Below are positions 35,663-44,073 of a DNA stretch of 64,000 bases, in pieces; the stretch's first letter is position 1; the number at the start of each line of letters is the position of its first letter. The translations under genes and the position numbers were made by a program. The notes under the pieces are model-generated. The model did no database searches and was not told where the DNA came from. It saw only the letters and a program-made list of their open reading frames with translations. Source of the stretch: CAZSDP01 sp964605665 (GTDB taxonomy: Bacteria > Planctomycetota > UBA8108 > UBA1146); NCBI GenBank assembly GCA_964605665.1, contig CAZSDP010000004.1:62001-126000 (forward strand), read 5' to 3'.

Positions 35663-36107
35663 TTGGATCCCTTCACCAGTGATCTCCCGATAACAGTAGC
35701 CAAATCAGAGGTCGCGACTCAAGTGATCGCGACCGATCGCCTCGACCCCGATTCCCCTCTGTTTCGGCGAAACGCCCGACCTGAGGTGCTCGAAGATCGC
35801 TCGTGCCCTCCTTTGGGGCGAATTGCTCAGGAGCGAGTCTTCGGCGCAGGAACTCTGAAATCGCCGCAACTCGGCCCATTGGCGATGAGTATAGGGGAGG
35901 AGGAGGTTTCCGGGCTCAAGAGAAGTCCAATTCCTCTGAGAATGGGCTGCATCTGGATCGATCTTTGCACCGAAGATGCAAAGAGACTGGGGTGGAACCG
36001 GCTTGCCCGCTATGGTGCACGCTCACGACCCCAGTTGGCCCGCCGTCGGTCGGCTCGCCGTCGATCGGCCCTGTCCCGGTATTGTCCCCGAAAGCGAGGA
36101 CCGTCCC
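35663..36107. other. Divergent intergenic region with an inverted repeat
   Basis: These 445 bases lie between the potassium channel (leftward) and the TPR protein (rightward), so both promoters should be here. A perfect 8-base inverted repeat TCTTTGCA/TGCAAAGA (35962-35969 and 35977-35984, 7-base spacer) could be an operator or a small hairpin. An in-frame ATG for the downstream gene lies at 35976 inside this repeat, another reason to prefer the later start. Confidence 0.35.
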
Positions 36108-38990
36108 TTGATCCAGACCCAGACCGGAGTGGGCGCTCGCCGCCGATCTCTATTCACCCATCAATTGCTGCTGATCATCACCCTGATCTCGAGCTTCGTC
36201 CTCTGGGGAGAGCAGGTCGAGAGTCAGGCGGACTCCTCCGATGAAAGGGCTGAGCTAGTCGAACTCCTCGAGACCGGTCGGTACCAACAGATCGAAGAGT
36301 GGTACTTGGAAGAACCGGAGCGCTTCCCATTGCTCTGGGCGCGCTTTCTCAAAGAAACCGGCAAACGAAAAGAGGCACTCGAACTGATCGTCAAAGATCA
36401 GCGCTTTGCTGCCGAAGACCCAGCCTTCCTTTTGATGGCGGCGGGGCTCGAGCAGGAGCGAGGAGAGCTGAAGAACGCGAAGGAACTGCTCCGCAAAGTG
36501 ATCCGATTGGACGGGAATGTGGTCGAAGCCCGCACCCGGCTCGGTCAGATTTTCGAACGGGAGGGAGAACGGGAAGACGCGAGATCTCAGTGGAACTCCG
36601 TTCTCGAGATCTATCGACAGTTGACAGCTGCGGAGGCGCGTCGCACATCCCCGGAGGACTTCGTATGGATGGGAAAGGCCTGCGCGGGGCTACAGCGGAT
36701 CCAAGAGGCCTATGAGGTCTTGTACTCGAGCGCATTCGATGTGCAGAAAGACTCGGTGGCCGCCCATGTCGCCTCCGGTTGGCTCCTTTACTCGAAGTAC
36801 AACTACCCCGATGCCCGAAGCCACTTCAAAGATGCGTTGAAGAAGAACCCGAACCACGCGGAAGCTCACGTCGGTCTCGCCCGCGCCATCTATGCAGACT
36901 ACAGCTACTCCGGTCGCTGGAAAGATACCCGTTTGCACTTGGAGCAAGCTCGCCAGGTGAACCCGAACCACCCCAAAGTGCGCATGCTCGAAGGAGACAT
37001 CTTCTTCTACGATGAAGAGTGGGAGAAAGCGGAGGCCTGCTACCAGAGCGCAATCTCTGCTGACCCCACCGATCTTTGGCGTGTGGGGCGACTCGCTGCG
37101 TTGTACTACGCCACTGCTCAACTGGAGAAGTTCGAAGAGTTGCGGAAGAAGGTGGAAGAAGAGTCTCCGCTTCCAGCTGCATTCTTTGGATCTCTCGCGG
37201 AGCGCTTGGTCGATCGCTTCTTCTATGTCGAGGCGACCGACTTCGCTCAGAAGGCGGTAGATATCGATCCGGAGTACTGGCCTGCTTATGTGACCTTGGG
37301 AGTCAATGCACTTCGATCGGGGCGAGAGGACCTCGGACGGGAGTACACCGAGAAGGCATTCGAAGCGGATCGGTACAATGTCTGGGCGAAGAATACCCTG
37401 CAGCTGATCAAGCGCATCGATCGCATGTTCGTCGAAGATCGAGACGAAGATTTTGTGATTCGGATGCCGGAATCCGAGGCTCCTTATCTGATGCCTTACC
37501 TCAAGCCACTTCTCCATGAAGCGAGAGATCGGATGGAGCGGCAGTATCAGGAGCGAGTGACCCGTCCGATTACTGTCGAAGACTTTTCAGAGCACCGATT
37601 CTTCTCCGCAAGGTCGATCGGGCTACCAGGACTTGCCGCCTCGGGAGTGTGCTTCGGTCGGGTTGTGACGCTGACGACTCCTCGAGCGATCCCAGGGAAC
37701 TGGGGTGCGGTGGCGGTTCACGAACTCGCTCACGTCGTCACTTTGCATAAGGCGGCCCATCGAATTCCCCGATGGTTTGGTGAGGGATTGAGTGTGTTCG
37801 AAGAGGGGCGTGGGCATCGGCGCTGGAGTCGATCGTACGCAGAGGAGTGGGTCGACGCGGTGCACGCCAACTTGCTCTTGGGGATGGCGGACATTCAAAA
37901 GGGTTTCACCCGGCCTTCTTTCCCGGGGCAGATCCTCCTCAGTTACTACCAGGGTGGAGCGATTTGTGACTTTATCGAGCGCGATTGGAGCTATGACCAC
38001 CTCTTGAAGATGCTTCAAGCGTATCGAAAGGGAAAGGACACCGAAGAGGTCTTCCAAGAAGTCCTCGGCGTTTCTTTGCCAGTTTTTGACAAGAGGTTCA
38101 TGGCTTATGCGCGCGAGTTGGCGGATTCTTTCGGGCTCGGCCCACGCTGGCCGGAAGACGCGATCACCAAGCTTCGTTATCACACTGAGGACCATCCGAA
38201 AGATGCATCAGGCTGGCTTCGTTTGGCCTTCGCCTATCTCTTCAACGGTCGGCAGGCCGATGCGGAGTTAGCGATAGGAAAAGCCCAGAAGATCGACGCG
38301 GACCACGCAGATCTCGCCGCGATTCGCGGCTTCATCGCGTTCCGTGAAGAAAAGACTCGTACCGCGCGCAAGGAACTGCAAAAGGCGATCGATGGCGGGA
38401 CAACGTATCCTTATCGAAGTCGATTGATGCTCGCCAAGTTGGCGAGAGATGCGGATGACTACGAGTTGGCCAAGGCTCTGCTTCGTGAAGCGATCGACAT
38501 CCACCCGATGGGAGTTCGCCCCAACTTTGGTCAGCCGAATCCTTATCACCAGCTCGCAAAGATCCTCGACGACGAAGAGAACGAGACGGAGTCGGTCGAG
38601 GTACTCGAGCAACTGGTCAAGATCAGTCGCGATGACTTTCCCACTCGCAAGAAACTCGCTGAATATTACTTCGCCGAAGAGCGCTGGGAAAAACTGATCG
38701 CAGCTGCTTGGGATGCACCCTTCATCTGGCCCTACGATCAAGAGGTCCATCGGATGTTGGGACGCGCATACTTCGAGACGGAGGCGTACTCCTTGGCGAA
38801 GCGAGAGCTCGAAGTCCAAATGGCGGCAGAAGAACCTCCTCTGCGAGAGATCTATCCTCGCCTCGCCTATTGCTACTGGAAATTGGGGGAGCCAGATCGG
38901 GCTCGAGACTTCGCTCAACGGGCAAAAACGATGGCTCCCGACGACCCTCTGATCGAAGAGGTCCTCGAGGGGCTCGACGGGACCCGTTGA
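36108..38990 (+). CDS. Large TPR protein with peptidase-MA-like domain
   Basis: Predicted exported protein of about 960 residues. The start TTG 36108 follows AGCGAGGA at seven bases and gives a signal peptide (RRRSLFTHQLLLIITLISSFVLWGEQ); ATG 35976 is an alternative. Residues about 50-440 and 690-960 are TPR repeats (e.g. YPDARSHFKDALKKNPNHAEAHVGLARAI around residue 225). Between them a peptidase-MA-like metallopeptidase region has VAVHELAHVVTLH with the HExxH zinc motif (about residue 540) and downstream RWFGEGLSVFEE carrying the third Glu ligand. An envelope protease with a scaffold role is likely; the substrate is unknown. Monocistronic by spacing. Confidence 0.82.
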   Translation: MIQTQTGVGARRRSLFTHQLLLIITLISSFVLWGEQVESQADSSDERAELVELLETGRYQQIEEWYLEEPERFPLLWARFLKETGKRKEALELIVKDQRFAAEDPAFLLMAAGLEQERGELKNAKELLRKVIRLDGNVVEARTRLGQIFEREGEREDARSQWNSVLEIYRQLTAAEARRTSPEDFVWMGKACAGLQRIQEAYEVLYSSAFDVQKDSVAAHVASGWLLYSKYNYPDARSHFKDALKKNPNHAEAHVGLARAIYADYSYSGRWKDTRLHLEQARQVNPNHPKVRMLEGDIFFYDEEWEKAEACYQSAISADPTDLWRVGRLAALYYATAQLEKFEELRKKVEEESPLPAAFFGSLAERLVDRFFYVEATDFAQKAVDIDPEYWPAYVTLGVNALRSGREDLGREYTEKAFEADRYNVWAKNTLQLIKRIDRMFVEDRDEDFVIRMPESEAPYLMPYLKPLLHEARDRMERQYQERVTRPITVEDFSEHRFFSARSIGLPGLAASGVCFGRVVTLTTPRAIPGNWGAVAVHELAHVVTLHKAAHRIPRWFGEGLSVFEEGRGHRRWSRSYAEEWVDAVHANLLLGMADIQKGFTRPSFPGQILLSYYQGGAICDFIERDWSYDHLLKMLQAYRKGKDTEEVFQEVLGVSLPVFDKRFMAYARELADSFGLGPRWPEDAITKLRYHTEDHPKDASGWLRLAFAYLFNGRQADAELAIGKAQKIDADHADLAAIRGFIAFREEKTRTARKELQKAIDGGTTYPYRSRLMLAKLARDADDYELAKALLREAIDIHPMGVRPNFGQPNPYHQLAKILDDEENETESVEVLEQLVKISRDDFPTRKKLAEYYFAEERWEKLIAAAWDAPFIWPYDQEVHRMLGRAYFETEAYSLAKRELEVQMAAEEPPLREIYPRLAYCYWKLGEPDRARDFAQRAKTMAPDDPLIEEVLEGLDGTR

Positions 38991-39042
38991 GGCTGCGGAG
39001 GACTTCGGCTCTAAAGTATTGCGGGACAAAGAGTTAGGGCGG

Positions 39043-39064
39043 CGCTTTTCTACCGCAAAAAGCG
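39043..39064 (+). terminator. Possible terminator after the TPR gene
   Basis: CGCTTTT (39043-39049) pairs with AAAAGCG (39058-39064) around an 8-base loop, about 55 bases after the TPR stop. The stem is only seven pairs and AT-rich, and a following T run is weak, so this is a tentative call. Confidence 0.3.
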
Positions 39065-39155
39065 TGATTTCCGTGGTTTTGGTTCCCTTGCCTTTTGTAG
39101 TGGACGTGGGTAGGCTCTGCGCGCTTCAAGGAATCGACTCGGAACGGAGACCGGC

Positions 39156-39461
39156 ATGCATACCGGCACTCCACCAGACGACTCTCAGGAGGGACGCAAG
39201 CTGCCCGAGGCAAGTCGAGCGGTGAGTGTTTCTGCCCTCGGACTCCAAGTAGTGCTCACGTTCTTTGTTCTGGTTTATGCCGGAGTGTGGATCGATGGCC
39301 GCTACAAGTCTGACCCCTGGGGTGTTCTCGGCGGTGTTGCCCTCGGTATCTTCGCGATGTTCGTCGCTCTCCTCCGTGAGGGGGGGAGCATCAAGAGCGT
39401 TGCGGACCGGGAGAGAGAAGCCCGCGAACGCGCAGACGACAGCGAGAAGAGGGAGCAGTGA
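39156..39461 (+). CDS. atpZ: AtpZ/AtpI-type ATP synthase accessory protein
   Basis: Small membrane protein of 101 residues heading the ATP synthase operon. Two helices: VSVSALGLQVVLTFFVLVYAG (about residues 22-45) and the Gly-rich GVLGGVALGIFAMFVALL (about 57-75), separated by the conserved GVWIDGRY turn typical of the AtpZ family (possible Mg2+/Ca2+ transport or c-ring assembly). The C-terminus is charged (ADREREARERADDSEKREQ). GGAG lies upstream of the ATG. It overlaps the next gene by 4 bases (GTGA). Confidence 0.85.
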   Translation: MHTGTPPDDSQEGRKLPEASRAVSVSALGLQVVLTFFVLVYAGVWIDGRYKSDPWGVLGGVALGIFAMFVALLREGGSIKSVADREREARERADDSEKREQ

Positions 39462-39865
39462 GCGTCTCTCGCACCTTTCTTCTTCGTATGCTTGCTGCGG
39501 TTCTCATCGCCTGTTGCGGTGCGGTGCTTCTGCTCCGGGAAACTTGGGGTGACGGGACGATCATCGCGGTGGCTTGGGCTGGGTTGACCGCCTCAGTGAT
39601 GAGCGTGATCGGTTTCCGAAGCTTGAAGCAGGCGCTCGAGTGTCGACCGCAAGCCCTGATGGCAGTCATGCTCCTCGGCTTGATCGGCAGAGTCCTGGTC
39701 CTTGCGGTGAGCTACGTTGCGGTAGAAGCGGTCGCTGAAGGCGATTGGGGACGCCGGACGCTACTCGCGTCGGCGGGCTTCTACGGACTTGCTCTCGTGG
39801 TCGAGGTGTTTTCGTTGAATCGGTTCCTCAAAGATCGGAAAGCGGTTTCGGGAACCGAGCATTGA
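39458..39865 (+). CDS. atpI: ATP synthase protein I-like membrane protein
   Basis: Membrane protein of 135 residues with four helices. Size, position between atpZ and atpB, and the layout of two hairpins match subunit I proteins, which help assemble the c-ring. The motif AWAGLTASVMSVIGFRSLKQAL follows the usual pattern of the second helix, but sequence conservation in this family is low and the call leans on context. The start is GTG inside the atpZ stop. A 16-nt tandem repeat follows before atpB. Confidence 0.7.
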   Translation: MSVSRTFLLRMLAAVLIACCGAVLLLRETWGDGTIIAVAWAGLTASVMSVIGFRSLKQALECRPQALMAVMLLGLIGRVLVLAVSYVAVEAVAEGDWGRRTLLASAGFYGLALVVEVFSLNRFLKDRKAVSGTEH

Positions 39866-39890
39866 TTGCTTGAGAGTGAGAAACGCGCGC

Positions 39891-39979
39891 GCGGAACAGA
39901 TTCCCTGCGAAACAGATTCCCTGCGAAACAGATTCCAGGCGAAACAGATTCCAGGCGGAACAGATTCCAGGCGGAACAG
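39891..39979 (+). repeat. 16-nt intergenic tandem repeat, 5.6 copies
   Basis: Unit GCGRAACAGATTCCNN: copies start at 39891, 39907, 39923, 39939 and 39955, with a partial sixth at 39971. Copies differ only at position 4 (G or A) and at the last two bases (CT or AG). The unit is not a multiple of three and lies between the atpI stop and atpB, so it is non-coding, but it would be in the operon transcript. Confidence 0.95.
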
Positions 39980-40080
39980 TGTCGGGGTCGATCGAAGGAA
40001 ACCGCGTTAACCAAAAGAGTCGTCCAGGTTCGGTCTGAAGGCTGCTCAAAGAAATTGCCGCCCAAAGGAAGCTCAGCAGA

Positions 40081-40848
40081 ATGAACATGATCTTTTCATC
40101 GGTACTGGCAGCGGGCGATCCGCTGTCCCATGTGTTGGACAAGGAAATCGAATTCCTCAAGCACATCGGGATCAGCTGGCACGTCGTTTTCATGTTCATC
40201 GCCGCGGCTCTTTGCTTGCTGATCTTCCCCTTGGTGGCCAAGCGTATCGCCAGCGATCGCCCGGGACGTCTGGGGAACTTCTTCGAGGCGATGCTGCTCT
40301 TCGTGCGCGACGAGATGGCTCGCCCGTTTCTAGGTAAGGATGCGGAGAAGTATCTACCTCTCCTGTGGACCTTCTTCTTCTTCATTCTCTTCTGCAATCT
40401 TCTCGGCATGCTTCCGGTGGTGGGAAAGACCGCGACCGGCAATTTCAGTGTGACGGTGGGTCTCGCCTTGATCAGTTTTGTGATTTACCAAACCGCCGGG
40501 ATGCGACGAAACGGCGTGGTGCATTACTGGAAGGCGAACTTGCTCGTCGGTCCTCCATACCTTTGGCCATTGATGATCCTGATCGAATTGGTGGGGCACG
40601 TAATCAAGCCGTGCGCACTCGCGATTCGACTCTTCGCCAATATGGTCGGTGGACACATCATGCTGGCGGTGATCGTTTCCTTCACCGCGGTCGAGAGCAT
40701 CTACCCCGGTGGGCTGATCGCCTTGGTTGCCGCGGGTGGTGCCGTGTTCCTCAACTTCTTAGAAATTCTGGTGGCCTTCATTCAGGCCTTCATCTTTACG
40801 TTTTTGACGACTGTCTTCCTGTCGCTGGCGCTCCATCCAGAGCACTAG
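40081..40848 (+). CDS. atpB: F-type ATP synthase subunit a
   Basis: Proton-channel subunit of Fo, 255 residues, with five or six helices. The essential Arg lies in KPCALAIRLFANMVGGHI (about residue 184), followed by the last helices LNFLEILVAFIQAFIFTFLTTVFLSLALH. The N-terminal region has FFFFILFCNLLGMLP, the usual second helix. AAAGGAAG lies about 11 bases before the ATG. Third gene of the operon, after the 16-nt repeat. Confidence 0.96.
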   Translation: MNMIFSSVLAAGDPLSHVLDKEIEFLKHIGISWHVVFMFIAAALCLLIFPLVAKRIASDRPGRLGNFFEAMLLFVRDEMARPFLGKDAEKYLPLLWTFFFFILFCNLLGMLPVVGKTATGNFSVTVGLALISFVIYQTAGMRRNGVVHYWKANLLVGPPYLWPLMILIELVGHVIKPCALAIRLFANMVGGHIMLAVIVSFTAVESIYPGGLIALVAAGGAVFLNFLEILVAFIQAFIFTFLTTVFLSLALHPEH

Positions 40849-40927
40849 GGAACGCTCGAATCGAAGACTTTCCTTCGAGATCAGGAAGTGATGACCCGGA
40901 ATGTCCGGGTGACTGAAAGGGAATTCC

Positions 40928-41242
40928 ATGGACCTGTTGATCGCTTTGTCCCCGATTTTGGCGGCAGCCGAAGGTATGCCTGATTTCCTCCAGAATGGTC
41001 TGGTGGGAGCTGGTGTCGGGGCGGGACTCGCCGCAATCGGTGCGGGGCTCGGAATTGGACGTCTTGCCGGTTCCGCTTGTGAGAGTATCGCCCGTCAGCC
41101 GGAAGCCTCCGGAGATGTCCGGGGCGCCATGCTCTTGACCGCCGCACTGGTCGAAGGGGTCGCCCTCTTCGGCGTGGTGGTGTGCTTCCTCATTTACAGT
41201 GACGTCATGAAGATCGCGAAGACGGTCGCGGGAGTCGAGTGA
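40928..41242 (+). CDS. atpE: F-type ATP synthase subunit c
   Basis: Rotor-ring subunit of 104 residues, longer than the usual 70-90 because of an N-terminal extension (MDLLIALSPILAAAEGMPDFLQ) that looks like an extra hydrophobic leader and may be a signal peptide. The Gly-rich first helix (GAGVGAGLAAIGAGLGIGRLAG), the polar loop SIARQPEA and the ion-binding Glu in ALVEGVALFGVVV are intact. The Gln of Na+-type rings is absent and Gly follows the Glu, which points to proton coupling. AAAGGG precedes the ATG. The atpF start overlaps the stop. Confidence 0.95.
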   Translation: MDLLIALSPILAAAEGMPDFLQNGLVGAGVGAGLAAIGAGLGIGRLAGSACESIARQPEASGDVRGAMLLTAALVEGVALFGVVVCFLIYSDVMKIAKTVAGVE

Positions 41243-41841
41243 TGGGCGGAAACTCCGCCCGGTGGCGTGTCTTCTCCATTTCGCTCGTGGTCGCGCTTTG
41301 CTGCTGCTGTCTCCCCTTGCTCGCTGCAGACGATGCAGCTGGGGCCAAGGGAGGATTGCTGGAGGTCAAGCCGAAGACCACACTTTGGGCGATTGGCATC
41401 TTCCTCACCGTCTTGGCAATTCTCTGGAAGTTTGCTTGGGGACCGATTCTTGCGGCTCTCGATGAGCGCGATCGAAAGATCCGCGACTCACTCGAAGCTG
41501 CCGACAAGATGCGAGCCGAGCAGGAGAAGTTCCAAGCGGAGCAAGAGCAGGTGTTAGCGACGGCACGCCGAGAGGCGAATGAGATCGTCGCTGAAGGCAA
41601 ACGCGATGCGGAAGCGGTCAAAGAGAAGATCGTCGCCGATGCGCGCGTTGCTGCTGAAGAGCATCAGCGTCGGGCGATCGCCGAAATCGATCGCGCCAAA
41701 GACAACGCTGTCATCGAGATTCACGAGCGAGCGGTCGATCTCTCTGTCTCTATCGCCGAGAAGCTGGTGGGGCACTCGGTGACCGAGGCGGACCAGGATC
41801 GTTTGGTCAAAGAGACGATCGAACAGTACCAGTCGAACTGA
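41242..41841 (+). CDS. atpF: F-type ATP synthase subunit b with signal-like N-terminus
   Basis: Peripheral-stalk subunit, 199 residues. The usual membrane anchor (TLWAIGIFLTVLAILWKFAWGPIL, about residues 43-67) is followed by a long charged coiled coil. An additional hydrophobic segment (VFSISLVVALCCCCLPLLAADDA) precedes it, which looks like a cleavable signal peptide and contains four consecutive Cys. ATG 41242 shares one base with the atpE stop; GTG 41239 is an alternative with a GTGA overlap. Standard neighbours atpE and atpH. Confidence 0.93.
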   Translation: MGGNSARWRVFSISLVVALCCCCLPLLAADDAAGAKGGLLEVKPKTTLWAIGIFLTVLAILWKFAWGPILAALDERDRKIRDSLEAADKMRAEQEKFQAEQEQVLATARREANEIVAEGKRDAEAVKEKIVADARVAAEEHQRRAIAEIDRAKDNAVIEIHERAVDLSVSIAEKLVGHSVTEADQDRLVKETIEQYQSN

Positions 41842-41933
41842 ACTGCCACGCTGCGTGTCTCGTTTGAGGTCTCCAAATGAGGAGGTCTTTCAGAAGAGAC
41901 CCCGGCGTGCAATGTGTGTCGAAGGAGCCCGAA

Positions 41934-42509
41934 ATGGGGCAGGTCACAAAACGACATCCCGCTTCCGCCACCTACGCTCGAGCACTCCTTGAGATTGCTC
42001 AAGCTGCGGGGGAGGGTGATGCATATGCAGACCAACTCGCCGGCTTCGCCACCGCGCTCGAGACCGACCGCCAGTTACGTCTCTTTTTTGAGAGCCCAAA
42101 GATTCCCGTCTCCGATAAGAAGGCGGTTCTTGAAAGATCTCTCTCGGGAAAAGTCTCCGCTGCAGTCTTGAACCTCTTGAAGATTTTGATCGACAAGGGG
42201 CGGCAGGAATTGTTCGTGGAGATTTCGGAGACGTTTGGCGAGATCCTCGATCAAGAACGCGGAAGGCATCACGTATCGATCAGCTCTCCGAAGCCGATCA
42301 CCGGTGATGCGCGTCAGAGTCTCGTTTCACTCCTCGGCCAACGGCTCGGCGGAGAGATCGTGGCAGAAGAGAGTATCGATGCGGAGATGCTCGGAGGAAT
42401 GGTCGTTCGGGTAGGAGACACGGTGATCGACGGCTCCTTACGCACCAAGCTTAAGCACGTCCGGGAAGCGATGAGCGCTCCCCGACTCGGGAGGAACCTA
42501 ATCGGATGA
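41934..42509 (+). CDS. atpH: F-type ATP synthase subunit delta
   Basis: Stator subunit of 191 residues. RHPASATYARALLEIAQ at the start and the C-terminal EESIDAEMLGGMVVRVGDTVIDGSLRTKL match the OSCP/delta family. The ATG at 41934 has AAGGAG six bases upstream; the open frame reaches 41877 but that leader is not conserved. It overlaps atpA by four bases (ATGA). Confidence 0.95.
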   Translation: MGQVTKRHPASATYARALLEIAQAAGEGDAYADQLAGFATALETDRQLRLFFESPKIPVSDKKAVLERSLSGKVSAAVLNLLKILIDKGRQELFVEISETFGEILDQERGRHHVSISSPKPITGDARQSLVSLLGQRLGGEIVAEESIDAEMLGGMVVRVGDTVIDGSLRTKLKHVREAMSAPRLGRNLIG

Positions 42510-44029
42510 AGATGAACGCCGATGAAATCACCTCGGTACTCAAGAAGGAGATCGAGGGTTATGGCTCGACACTCACTGTCGACGAAGTCGGCACGGTGCT
42601 CGAAGTCGGAGATGGAATCGCTCAGATTTATGGCATCTCGAACTGCATGGCAGGAGAGATGCTCGAGTTTTCGAACGGGGCGAGTGGACTCGCGTTCAAC
42701 CTCGAGGAAAACTCGATCGGGGCGGTGATTCTTGGCGAATACACCGACCTTAAAGAAGGTGATGAGGTCAAGCGAACCGGAGCCGTGATGCAGGTTCCGG
42801 TGGGTAAGGCGCTCTTGGGCCGGGTGGTCGATCCTCTCGGGAACCCTCTCGATGGGAAAGGGCCGATTCAGACCGACACCTATCGTCCCGTCGAATCAGG
42901 TGCTCCAGGAATCGCAGACCGTAAATCGGTGCACGAGCCGCTGCTGACCGGAATCAAAGCGATCGATTCGATGATTCCGATCGGTCGTGGTCAGCGTCAG
43001 TTGATCATCGGCGACCGAGGAATCGGCAAGACCGCCATCGCGATCGATACGATCATCAACCAGCGCAATACCGGTGTGATCTGTGTGTACGTGGCGGTCG
43101 GGCAAAAAGGTTCGACCATCGCAGGCGTGGTTGACCGCCTCACCAAAGAGGGCGCGATGGATTACACCATCGTGGTCAGTGCACCCGCTTCTGCACCTGC
43201 ACCACTTCAGTTCATCGCTCCCTATGCTGGATGCGCGATGGCGGAGCACTTCATGTACGACGGGCAGCACACCCTTTGTGTGTACGATGATCTGTCGAAG
43301 CAGGCCGCGGCGTATCGTCAGCTCTCGCTGCTCTTGCGTCGTCCTCCGGGACGAGAGGCGTACCCTGGAGACGTCTTCTATCTCCACAGCCGATTGCTAG
43401 AGCGCTCCGCGAAGCTCTCCGACGACCTCGGAGCCGGTTCTCTCACCGCTCTTCCGGTGATCGAGACCCAAGAAGGGGAAGTGTCGGCTTACATTCCTAC
43501 CAATGTGATTTCGATTACCGATGGGCAGATCTACTTGGAACCGAACCTGTTCTTCGCGGGACAGCGCCCGGCGGTCAACGTCGGTATCTCGGTTTCTCGA
43601 GTGGGAGGAGCCGCGCAGATCAAGGCGATGAAGAAGATCGCCGGAACGTTGCGCCTCGATCTCTCTGCTTTCCGTGAACTCGAAGCATTCGCGCAGTTGG
43701 GAACCGAGCTCGACAAAGCGACGCAGGCCCAGCTCGACCGCGGATTCCGAATGGTGGAGATCCTGAAGCAGCCGCAGTACAAGCCGATGCCGATCTCCGA
43801 AGAAGTGGTCATCATCTGGTGCGGCGGTAATGGGAAGTACGACTCCTTGCCCGTTTCTTCCCTCGCAGATTTCGAAGCGAAGTTGTTGGGCCACATCCGC
43901 GACCAGTTCCCAGAGATTCTGACCGAGATCGAAGAGAAGGGGCAGATGTCGGAGGCCACTGAGGGAGCTTTGGACAAAGCAGTCGACGACTTCCTCAAGG
44001 ATTTTTCGGCCAATTTGCCTCAGTCGTAG
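42506..44029 (+). CDS. atpA: F-type ATP synthase subunit alpha
   Basis: Non-catalytic nucleotide-binding subunit of F1, 507 residues, full length. Conserved blocks: EVGDGIAQIYGI, GRVVDPLGNPLDGKGP, GIKAIDSMIPIGRGQRQLIIGDRG, and the arginine-finger string SVSRVGGAAQ. The P-loop is GDRGIGKTA, where almost all alpha subunits have GDRQTGKT: Gln-Thr is replaced by Gly-Ile, which may weaken nucleotide binding at the non-catalytic site. ATG 42506 overlaps atpH; ATG 42512 is a second candidate. Confidence 0.97.
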   Translation: MKMNADEITSVLKKEIEGYGSTLTVDEVGTVLEVGDGIAQIYGISNCMAGEMLEFSNGASGLAFNLEENSIGAVILGEYTDLKEGDEVKRTGAVMQVPVGKALLGRVVDPLGNPLDGKGPIQTDTYRPVESGAPGIADRKSVHEPLLTGIKAIDSMIPIGRGQRQLIIGDRGIGKTAIAIDTIINQRNTGVICVYVAVGQKGSTIAGVVDRLTKEGAMDYTIVVSAPASAPAPLQFIAPYAGCAMAEHFMYDGQHTLCVYDDLSKQAAAYRQLSLLLRRPPGREAYPGDVFYLHSRLLERSAKLSDDLGAGSLTALPVIETQEGEVSAYIPTNVISITDGQIYLEPNLFFAGQRPAVNVGISVSRVGGAAQIKAMKKIAGTLRLDLSAFRELEAFAQLGTELDKATQAQLDRGFRMVEILKQPQYKPMPISEEVVIIWCGGNGKYDSLPVSSLADFEAKLLGHIRDQFPEILTEIEEKGQMSEATEGALDKAVDDFLKDFSANLPQS

Positions 44030-44073
44030 AGACCTCGATCGACGGAGGATTCTCCGCACGAAAGTGAGTGGTC

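Noticed and set aside
35993..36008. A sigma-54-like site (TGGAAC...TTGCC) before the TPR gene
   Set aside because: The GG-to-GC distance is one base short of the strict -24/-12 spacing.
39891..39979. CRISPR array
   Set aside because: Copies are contiguous 16-nt units with no spacers, and no cas genes are present. The same applies to the arrays at 47533, 57217 and 57994.
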